A DNA stretch of 64,000 bases. It comes from RPQJ01 sp963793675 (GTDB taxonomy: Bacteria > Pseudomonadota > Gammaproteobacteria > Steroidobacterales > Steroidobacteraceae). The position numbers and the translations under genes are program-made. This document shows, piece after piece, positions 53,831 to 60,767 of this stretch. How positions within the stretch are numbered: position 1 is the stretch's first letter; each line of letters begins with the position of its first letter. The notes below the pieces were generated by a model, which made no database searches, was not told where the DNA came from, and worked only from the letters and a program-made list of their open reading frames with translations. The stretch covers positions 310,001 through 374,000 of the forward strand of contig CAWCBA010000008.1 in assembly GCA_963793675.1 (NCBI GenBank). Direction: 5' to 3'.

Positions 53831-54819
53831 GCGACGGGCTGCCGCGCCGAGCCGCGAATCTGGACTTCGCGTGCTTCGACCGCCGCGCCGCAACTGCCGC
53901 AGACGACCTTGACGCGGAGTCGTTTCCCGCAGGGGCGGTGCCGCAGGAGCAGCCCCGGACCGTGCGGCGAGGCGATCCAATGCGTGCCCCAGTCGTGCAT
54001 CGCGATGGTGAACTGCAGCAGGTCCCAGCCCTTGTCCGTGAGGTGGTACTCGTGTCGCGGCGGATGGTCCTGGTAGAGACGTTGTTCGATCACGCCGGCT
54101 GCCAGCAGGCGGCGCAGCCGGTCGGCAAGAATATTGGTCGCGATACCGAGCGCGGCATTGATGTCGTCGTAGCGATGCAGGCCGAAAAACAGCGCGCCGA
54201 CCAGCAAAGCGGTCCAGCGGTCGCCGACGGTGTCGACGCTGTGAAACATCGTCGTGTCGACGCCGCTGGCATTCGACACGGCTGCGCTTTCGCGACGGCG
54301 CGTGGCAGCCGGCGGAGCGAGGTAGCTGTGCGCACCCGGGCCCGGCTTGAACACCATGTCGCGCCAGCCGATGCCGGTTTCGCAGTGCGCGCAGACCAGG
54401 CGCGGGTTCAGGGACTTGCCGCAGGCCGTGTGCGTCAGCTTGGGCGGCAAGCCGAACTCGCCACCCCAGCGGTTTTCCCACGTCCACATGCAGAGCGCGA
54501 CCGGGTAGAAGGCAAGACCCTTCTCGGTCAGGCGATACTCGAGCCGGCTCGGCGCGCTGCCGTACGGACTGCGGTAGAAGAGGCCGGCCTCGACCATCGT
54601 GTTAAGACGGGCGGTGAGCGTGCCGCGCGAAGCGCCGGTGCGACGGCGCAGGTCCTCGAAGCGACGGACGCCGATGAACGCATCCCGCATGAGCAGGAAC
54701 GACCAGCGATCGCCGACGAGCTGCAACGCGCGCGCGACTTCGCCACTGTGCAGCAGGACGCGGATGGTTTCGACGTCGCGGGGGCGCGGCGTACGCCGTG
54801 CGGTCTTGCCGGTCGACAT
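53782..54819 (-). CDS. Tandem-HxlR transcriptional regulator with two zinc-ribbon-like motifs
   Basis: 345 residues, two complete HxlR winged-helix domains in one chain. Domain 1 (about 25-115): ALQLVGDRWSFLLMRDAFIGVRRFEDLRRRTGASRGTLTARL. Domain 2 (about 190-280): SVDTVGDRWTALLVGALFFGLHRYDDI...NILADRLRRLL. Each is followed by the same metal-site pattern H-x2-C-x9-C-x2-C (H130/C133/C143/C146 and H294/C297/C307/C310). HxlR proteins normally dimerise; here the dimer is built in. An island operator starts 15 bp upstream of the ATG, so the gene may be autoregulated and is a candidate reader of that operator (inference). The upstream in-frame extension to 54906 is not used. Confidence 0.82.
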   Translation of the reverse strand: MSTGKTARRTPRPRDVETIRVLLHSGEVARALQLVGDRWSFLLMRDAFIGVRRFEDLRRRTGASRGTLTARLNTMVEAGLFYRSPYGSAPSRLEYRLTEKGLAFYPVALCMWTWENRWGGEFGLPPKLTHTACGKSLNPRLVCAHCETGIGWRDMVFKPGPGAHSYLAPPAATRRRESAAVSNASGVDTTMFHSVDTVGDRWTALLVGALFFGLHRYDDINAALGIATNILADRLRRLLAAGVIEQRLYQDHPPRHEYHLTDKGWDLLQFTIAMHDWGTHWIASPHGPGLLLRHRPCGKRLRVKVVCGSCGAAVEAREVQIRGSARQPVAQRRGGQGKKPLVRRT

Positions 54820-54833
54820 GATTTGATCGCAGC

Positions 54834-54850
54834 AGTCTAAAAGTGCAAGT
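54834..54850 (-). promoter_or_regulatory. Island operator copy 11
   Basis: Minus-strand reading ACTTGCACTTTTAGACT, a near-perfect match to RCTTGCAYWATNRGACY. It lies 15 bp from the HxlR-type start and 55 bp from the divergent SDR start. Confidence 0.7.
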
Positions 54851-54904
54851 CTAACATCAGGCGGCGGCCGTTCATGCCGCCGCCGACCACGTCCGGGGGG
54901 GCAC

Positions 54905-55880
54905 ATGAATTACCAGCAGCTCAAGAAAATCGTCGGCTTCTACAGCCGGTTCACCGCCAGCTTCACCCAGGTGGGGTATCGCTGGCGCAGCCTTTCATCG
55001 GCAGAAATTCGCCCCCGACTACCGCGGCCAGCATTGGCTGGTCACCGGTGGCTCTGGCGGCATCGGCCGGCACATCGTGCTGGAGGCCGCGCGAGCGGGG
55101 GCAACCGTCACTGCCGTGGCACGTAACGAGTCGAAGCTCGATGCTCTGCGCGACGACGCGCGCAAGGCTGGCATTGCCGGCGTTGAGACCGAATGCTGCG
55201 ACTTCACCCTGCAATCCGACACCGGGCGCCTGCTGCGACGGCTCGAGGCGTCCGGCCGCAGGATCGACGTGCTCGTCAACAACGTCGGCGTCCTGCTCGA
55301 CGATCTCTCGGTGACTGCGGAAGGTCGCGAAAGCTCGTTCGTCTCGAACCTGCTGAGCCATTACCAGTTGACCGAAGGGCTCATTCGCAAGGGGTTGCTG
55401 GCCGGCCCGAAGGCCACGGTGATCAACATGACCTCGGGTGGCGGTTACAACATGCCGCTGATGGTTGCGATGCTGAACGTCACCGACCCCGCGCGGTACA
55501 ACGGAGTGTTCGCGTACGGCTTCCACAAGCGTGCGCAGATGGTGCTGAACCAGTACTGGCGCGACACGTATGGGTCACGCGGCATCGCGTTCTACGTGAT
55601 GCATCCGGGCTGGGCAGACACGGATGGCGTGAAGCGGTCACTGCCGCGGTTCCGCAAGATCCTGCGGCCGATACTGCGCGATGCAGCCTCGGGCGCCGAT
55701 ACGGCGCTCTGGCTGGCCGGCACGCGTCCCGCACAGCCTGAGCACGAACTCGTGTGGTTCGATCGTGCGATCCGCCCCGCGCACGTCTATGACCGGACGC
55801 GGACGACGAAAGACACGCCACAATCGCTGGTGGCGTATCTCGAATCCGAACTCGCGCGTCAGCCGGCCGCGAGCGCCTGA
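54905..55880 (+). CDS. Short-chain dehydrogenase, DHRS12-like (one frameshift)
   Basis: About 325 residues. N-terminal extension MNYQQLKKIVGFYSRFTASFTQVGY, like the SDR at 22409. After a frameshift near 55005 it continues KFAPDYRGQHWLVTGGSGGIGRHIVLE, VLVNNVGVLLDDLSV, VINMTSGGGYNMPLMV, YGFHKRAQMV and YVMHPGWADTDGVKR. Complete SDR core with the N-S-Y-K set. Paralogy with 22409-23390 is plain from FYSRFTASF/FYGRFAPSF and MHPGWADT/MHPGWVAT. Probable hydrophobic-alcohol dehydrogenase. The last 22 bp overlap the convergent carotenoid oxygenase gene. Confidence 0.82.
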
Positions 55881-57376
55881 GGCCAGAGGTGGTCGCCGGT
55901 CACCCATGACGCGTGGAACCCGGCCGCGACACGGCCGGGCAGCTTCACGCGCGCGAGCGGGCCGGCCGTGATCCGCTTGGCGTCGAAGATCCAGGCCTCC
56001 GAGCGGTAATCCTTGATGTTGGTGGCCAGCGTGATCGCGTAGCCGCTGTCTTCGTCACCACCCCGCGTGCTCGGCGCGAACGGCGCCTCGCTGGGGAACC
56101 AGCCCGCCGGGTAGTCGTAGACCTCGCGCGTACCCTTGTCGTGGTCGTACTTGACGAGGCCTTCGAATGCCATCGTCTGCAGGTCGGTCGGGATCAACTG
56201 GTGGTACGAGTACCGCGTCTTGACGCCGTAGCGTTCCGTGTCGGGCAGACAGAACTCGACGTTCAGGTCGTCGATCTGCTGCTCGCTCCTTTCGCCCGTC
56301 TTCAGGTTCATGCGCCAGCGGCGCAGGTGACCCTTGTAGCGCAGGTAGGCGAGCATCGAGGCGAGCGGGCCTTCCTGCGGGTCGCGGCGGATGGTGGGGT
56401 CGGGCTGGAAGCAGCCGTCCATCGTGATCCAGTCCCCGTCCTCCCAGGCATTGACCATGTGCAGCACGTAGCCCGGCTCGAATTCGAACCAGCGCACCTG
56501 CTCCTGCGTGCCATAGCGCGGAATCACGCCGAAACGCGTCGGCAGGTCGCGCCTGAACTGCACCACGCGGTGACCGGTGCGCTTCAGCACGTCGAGGTCG
56601 TGAAACAGCGGGAAATCGTGCAGGATCGTGTAATTCGGCGTAATCGTCGTGTCGTGCGGCAGGCGCGGGCCTGGCAGGTCGATGCGGGCGCGGTGCCTGA
56701 CCTTGCCGTCGGCCGAGATCACGTAGTACGTGAGCCACGGCTGGAAATCGGCGTAACCGTAGTTGATGAACTCGCCGGTGCGAGGGTCGGTCTTGCCGTG
56801 CGCGTTCATCGGCGTGTCGAGACCGCCGGAGAAGTCCTGCTCGCCTTCGGTCTCGAGCGTCAGCGGATCGAGGGTGTAGACGCGGCCGGCGTTGTACCAG
56901 GCCGAGAGGATCTTGCCGTTGTGGAAGTTCAGCGTCGTGTTCGAGGTGTCCTTGCAGTAGTCGGGATTCATCGACTCGACTTCATGCCCGGCCACGCGTG
57001 ACAGATCGTACGGGCCCATGATGCCGGACAGCTCGACCTTGCCGCGCTCGATCTCGTCGTGCAGGGCGCGTGTCTGTACCCACTTGCGGATGTAGCTCGC
57101 GCGACCGTCGCGGAAGTACACGCCATGCACCATGCCGTCGCCGTCGAACCAGTGATAGTCGCCGCGCGGCTTGAACACGGGGTTCGGGCCGTTGCGCATG
57201 TACGCGCCGTACAGGTCCGCGGGAATCTCGCCTTCGGCTACCTCGAGATCGACGGCGGTGATCTCGGAGACGACGGGCGTGTAGGGGCCATGCAGGTAGG
57301 GGTTGTCGATGCCGTCGACCCACGTCGGTCGGTCCGGCGGGTCCTGCGTGGTGATATCCGTGTACTTGCGCATCAT
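55859..57376 (-). CDS. Carotenoid/lignostilbene cleavage dioxygenase
   Basis: 505 residues. Seven-bladed propeller family with non-heme Fe(II) held by four His. The ligand motifs are AHGKTDPRTGEF, ILHDFPLFHDLD, LHMVNAWEDGDW and the C-terminal GFHASWVTG. YMRNGPNPVFKPRGDYHWFDGDGMVHGVYF is the family signature near residue 50-80. Cleaves a C=C bond in carotenoids, apocarotenoids or stilbenes, giving two aldehydes/ketones; an aldehyde dehydrogenase (58982) is nearby. No signal peptide. Start at the first of two adjacent ATGs, with GAGGA seven bp before it. The long upstream reading is antisense to the next gene. Confidence 0.92.
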   Translation of the reverse strand: MMRKYTDITTQDPPDRPTWVDGIDNPYLHGPYTPVVSEITAVDLEVAEGEIPADLYGAYMRNGPNPVFKPRGDYHWFDGDGMVHGVYFRDGRASYIRKWVQTRALHDEIERGKVELSGIMGPYDLSRVAGHEVESMNPDYCKDTSNTTLNFHNGKILSAWYNAGRVYTLDPLTLETEGEQDFSGGLDTPMNAHGKTDPRTGEFINYGYADFQPWLTYYVISADGKVRHRARIDLPGPRLPHDTTITPNYTILHDFPLFHDLDVLKRTGHRVVQFRRDLPTRFGVIPRYGTQEQVRWFEFEPGYVLHMVNAWEDGDWITMDGCFQPDPTIRRDPQEGPLASMLAYLRYKGHLRRWRMNLKTGERSEQQIDDLNVEFCLPDTERYGVKTRYSYHQLIPTDLQTMAFEGLVKYDHDKGTREVYDYPAGWFPSEAPFAPSTRGGDEDSGYAITLATNIKDYRSEAWIFDAKRITAGPLARVKLPGRVAAGFHASWVTGDHLWPQALAAG

Positions 57377-57419
57377 GCGTTTCCTCTGGAAAGTCGCTGT
57401 CGACCGGGCCCGGCACCAG

Positions 57420-57436
57420 AGTACTATAGTGCAAGT
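57420..57436 (-). promoter_or_regulatory. Island operator copy 12
   Basis: Minus-strand reading ACTTGCACTATAGTACT, near-perfect for RCTTGCAYWATNRGACY except T at 14. It contains TATAGT (57425-57430), a possible -10 of the rightward operon. Between the divergent oxygenase (44 bp) and NMO-like (18 bp) starts. Confidence 0.65.
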
Positions 57437-57453
57437 CATAGGGGGATTGTGAA

Positions 57454-58446
57454 GTGTCGAATGTCGCCACCGGGAGCAGGGTCGAACGCCTGCGAGCCCT
57501 GACAGGGGGAATGCGGCTCCCGTTGATTGCCGCACCGATGTTCCTGGTCTCGGGCCCCGGCCTGGTCCTCGCCGCGTGCCGGGCTGGGATCGCGGCGGCA
57601 TTTCCAACGCCCAACGCGCGTTCGATCGCCATTCTCGAGGACTGGTTGCAGCAGGTCGTCGCGGGTCATGCCGAGGCATGCAAGGCGGCGCCTGGCAAAG
57701 TCGGTCCCTGGGCGCTGAACCTCGTCATGCACAGTTCGTACGACCGGCTGGGTCCCGAACTCGAACTGGTCGATCGTTACCAGCCGCCACTCGTGATCAC
57801 GGCGCTGGGCAGCCCGGTCCGGGCCATCGAGCATGTCCATGCTTACGGCGGCACGGTATTCGCCGACGTCAGCAGCCTCGCTTTCGCCCGCAAGGCCGCC
57901 GCAGCGGGAGCCGACGGCCTCGTGCTCGTCAGCGCCGGGGCGGGCGGTCACACCGGCAAAGTCTCGCCATTCGCTTTCGTCCAGGCCGTGCGCGAGTTCT
58001 ACGACGGCATCATCGTGCTGGGCGGCAGCATCGGTCACGGCGGCGCCGTGCGCGCTGCGGAGCTGCTGGGTGCGGATCTCGCCTATGCAGGTACGCCGTT
58101 CATCTGCGCGCAAGAGAGTCTTGCTGCGCAGGAGTATCGCGACATGGTGGTGCGCGCGTCGTTCGAAGACCTGGTGATGACCAAGACGTTCACGGGTGCG
58201 GATGCCTGGTACCTGCGCGAGAGCATCGTCGCGGCGGGCCTCGATCCCAACGCCCTGGTCGGCAAGGACAAGATGGATTGGAACAATTCCCAGGGCCAGC
58301 TCAAGGCCTGGAAGAACATCTGGTCGGCCGGGCAGGGTGTCGATCATATTCGCGCCATCGAGCCAACCGCGGCGATCGTCGATCGCTACGCGGCTGAATA
58401 TGCCGCGGCCCTGCGCAAGCCCGCGTTCGGTTGCGATCCACGATGA
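57454..58446 (+). CDS. Nitronate monooxygenase-like FMN enzyme
   Basis: 330 residues from GTG, with GGGGGA seven bp upstream. MSNVATGSRVERLRALTGGM, then RLPLIAAPMFLVSGPGLVLAACRAG (FMN phosphate and barrel entrance), VFADVSSLAFARKAAAAGADGLVLVSAGAGGHTGKVSPFAF, IIVLGGSIGHGGAVRAAELLGADLAYAGTPF. Short NMO form with the GGHTG His; in island context it may be a 2-enoyl-type or nitronate/enone oxidase. First of an overlapping operon of three. Confidence 0.87.
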   Translation: MSNVATGSRVERLRALTGGMRLPLIAAPMFLVSGPGLVLAACRAGIAAAFPTPNARSIAILEDWLQQVVAGHAEACKAAPGKVGPWALNLVMHSSYDRLGPELELVDRYQPPLVITALGSPVRAIEHVHAYGGTVFADVSSLAFARKAAAAGADGLVLVSAGAGGHTGKVSPFAFVQAVREFYDGIIVLGGSIGHGGAVRAAELLGADLAYAGTPFICAQESLAAQEYRDMVVRASFEDLVMTKTFTGADAWYLRESIVAAGLDPNALVGKDKMDWNNSQGQLKAWKNIWSAGQGVDHIRAIEPTAAIVDRYAAEYAAALRKPAFGCDPR

Positions 58447-58985
58447 AGAGCTTCGATCGCAAGCGGCTGGTCGGCAGCTGGCAGCTGCAGCGCTGGTTCA
58501 TCACCTACGAGGACGGTTCCGTCACCGAGCCACTGGGGCCCGGGGCAACCGGGCTGCTCGTCTACACGCCGGACGGGTGGATGAGCGCCGCGATGATGGC
58601 GGCGGGTCGCCCACGGCTCTCGCGCGGCAACCCGCGTCTGGCGCCTGAGAATGAGCGGGCGGCGGCTTTCGACACTTTCTTCGGCTACTGCTGTCGCTGG
58701 CGCATCGTTGGTCAGGTTGTGGAGCACCACGTGACGATTTCGCACAATCCGGCGCTGGTCGGTACCGTGCAGGCACGCAATATCCACATGCGCGGCCGGA
58801 CCTTGACGCTGTCGGCCGTGGAAGCCGTGCCCGGTGGGCTGCGGGTGCATCGCTTGCAGTGGCGACCGGCACGGGCGCGAGAATCTGCGCGCGGTGCCTT
58901 GCGCGGCAAACCCGCAGCCACGGCAAGCAGCAAGACAGTCAATAAGACCGCTGGCGGCCGGGTGGCTGCAAGGAAATCGCAATGA
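58443..58985 (+). CDS. Lipocalin-like domain protein
   Basis: 180 residues, MKSFDRKRLVGSWQLQRWFI. The opening LVGSWQL...YEDGSVTEPLG followed by LLVYTPDGWMSAAMM is the bacterial lipocalin-like domain (PF13924 type), an eight-stranded barrel for hydrophobic ligands. After residue 145 the chain becomes Ala/Arg/Lys-rich and disordered. No signal peptide, so likely a cytoplasmic carrier or isomerase-like accessory. ATG overlaps the stop of the preceding gene (ATGA), and its own stop overlaps the next start. Confidence 0.8.
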   Translation: MKSFDRKRLVGSWQLQRWFITYEDGSVTEPLGPGATGLLVYTPDGWMSAAMMAAGRPRLSRGNPRLAPENERAAAFDTFFGYCCRWRIVGQVVEHHVTISHNPALVGTVQARNIHMRGRTLTLSAVEAVPGGLRVHRLQWRPARARESARGALRGKPAATASSKTVNKTAGGRVAARKSQ

Positions 58986-60670
58986 GCAAAGCCGCGCTCG
59001 AGCTGTTCGACAGGCATGAAGCAGCGCTCCGCGCCGCCGGACTGGCCTGCCGGGAACGCAGCTACTTCACGCTGTTCCCCGAAACGCCGGATCGGCATCG
59101 CGGTGGCGCTGCGGCATCCGAGGCGGGCATTGCCGCCTTTCGTGCGCAGCTTGGGCAGCCTTTCGTGCTCGATCAACCCGGTACCGTCGGTCGCATTGGC
59201 GGCGAGATTTCTCCGTACACGCTCGAGCCGCTCGGCATCGATTACCCGCGTGCCGACATCGACGCCTTGTTTGCCGCCGCGCGTTCCGCGATGCCGACCT
59301 GGGCAGCCGCGACGCCACGGGCGCGGCTCGGCGTCTGCATGGAGATCGTCGATCGGTTGTACGGGAACGTGTTCGAGACGGCGCAGGCCGTGATGCACAC
59401 GGCCGGCCAGAGCGGCCCGATGAGCTACGCGGGAAGTGGCACGAACGCGCTCGATCGCGGCGTCGAGGCGATCGCGTATGCGCAGGCTGCGATGTCGGAT
59501 GTGCCCGCTGAGGCGCTGTGGGAGCGACGTTTTGGCTCGACGACGATCCGCCTGCGCAAGCGCTACCAGCTGGTCCCGCGCGGTGTCGCGGTGTGCTTTG
59601 CCTGCGCCACGTTCCCGACCTGGAATGCCTACCCGGCCATGCTTGCGAGCCTCGCGACGGGTAATCCCGTGATCGTGAAGCCCCACCCGACCGCGATCCT
59701 GCCGATGGCGCTGGCCGTGCGCACGTTCCGCGACGTGATCGCCGGTGCCGGATTCTCGCCTGACCTGGTCACGCTGTGTCTCGACACGGCCGAGGTTCCG
59801 GTCGGCAAACTGCTGGTCAAGCATCCGCAGACTGCGATCGTCGATTTCACCGGCAGTGCGCGCTTCGGTTCGTGGGTCGAGGCGAACGCCCACCCGGCAC
59901 TCTGCTATTCGGAGACGTCGGGCGTGAACACGGTCGTCGTGGAATCGGTGGATCAGCTCGAGCCGGTGCTCAAGAGTCTCGCCACGACGATGAGCCTGTT
60001 CTCGGCGCAGATGTGCACGTCGCCACAAAACATCTACGTGCCGCGCGACGGGATTCGTCATGCCGGCGGCCGCATCGGTGCGGATGAGTTCGGTTCGCTG
60101 CTGGCGCAGGCGATGGCTGCGATCGCGGCAGACCCGAAGCGCGCCGCGCCGATCATGGCGGCGATCCAGGCTTCGTCCACTCCTGCGCTCATCGACCAGG
60201 TGGCCGAGGAGGGTTCGCGTCGTGGCAGGGTCCTGCTGGCCTCGGCGCCGTACGCGCACCCCGAATTTGCACGGGCTCGCACTCGTACGCCCCTGCTGGT
60301 CGGTATCGATGCCGGCGCCAAGGACCTGTACGGTGAAGAGCGCTTCGGGCCGATCGGCTTCGTGATCACGACCGACGACCGCGATGCCGCGCTGGCGGAG
60401 GCAGCCGCGGACGCACGTGCTGGGGGCGGAATCACCGCGTTCCTGTATTCCACGGACGAGCAGTACACCGAACGCGCCGTCGCGGCGTACTCGGCGGCGG
60501 GTGCACAGCTCACCTGCAACCTGACCGGGCCCATGCCGCTCAATTTCGCCGCGGCGTACAGCGATTACCACGTAACGGGACTCAATCCGGCGGGCAACGC
60601 GACGCTGACGGACCTTGCTTTCGTGGCTGCGCGGTTTCGCATCACGCAATCGCGGGCGCCGGCGACCTGA
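58982..60670 (+). CDS. paaN: PaaN-type aldehyde dehydrogenase
   Basis: 562 residues, the usual size of phenylacetic-acid-degradation protein PaaN (aldehyde dehydrogenase family). YFTLFPETPDRHRGG and FVLDQPGTVGRIGGEISPYTLEPLGIDYPR are typical of this subfamily. The substrate pocket has the catalytic Cys C345 in MSLFSAQMCTSPQNIYVP, and the cofactor region is GNPVIVKPHPTAILPM. It oxidises an aldehyde produced in the island, perhaps from the C=C cleaving oxygenase. The symbol is by family; its role in phenylacetate metabolism is not implied, as no other paa genes are present. Coupled by ATGA to the preceding gene. Confidence 0.87.
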   Translation: MSKAALELFDRHEAALRAAGLACRERSYFTLFPETPDRHRGGAAASEAGIAAFRAQLGQPFVLDQPGTVGRIGGEISPYTLEPLGIDYPRADIDALFAAARSAMPTWAAATPRARLGVCMEIVDRLYGNVFETAQAVMHTAGQSGPMSYAGSGTNALDRGVEAIAYAQAAMSDVPAEALWERRFGSTTIRLRKRYQLVPRGVAVCFACATFPTWNAYPAMLASLATGNPVIVKPHPTAILPMALAVRTFRDVIAGAGFSPDLVTLCLDTAEVPVGKLLVKHPQTAIVDFTGSARFGSWVEANAHPALCYSETSGVNTVVVESVDQLEPVLKSLATTMSLFSAQMCTSPQNIYVPRDGIRHAGGRIGADEFGSLLAQAMAAIAADPKRAAPIMAAIQASSTPALIDQVAEEGSRRGRVLLASAPYAHPEFARARTRTPLLVGIDAGAKDLYGEERFGPIGFVITTDDRDAALAEAAADARAGGGITAFLYSTDEQYTERAVAAYSAAGAQLTCNLTGPMPLNFAAAYSDYHVTGLNPAGNATLTDLAFVAARFRITQSRAPAT

Positions 60671-60767
60671 CGTAACTGCAGCCATGACGGCTCCGACCCG
60701 GTGGCGCGGGCCGCACTCGACCTGCACGCTGCACCGCAAGCAACGGTGCTTGCCTATACTGGTCGGC

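Noticed and set aside
60747..60763. GCTTGCCTATACTGGTC upstream of the MocR gene as a thirteenth island operator
   Set aside because: The first six bases fit, but the central and right parts do not unless a gap is allowed.
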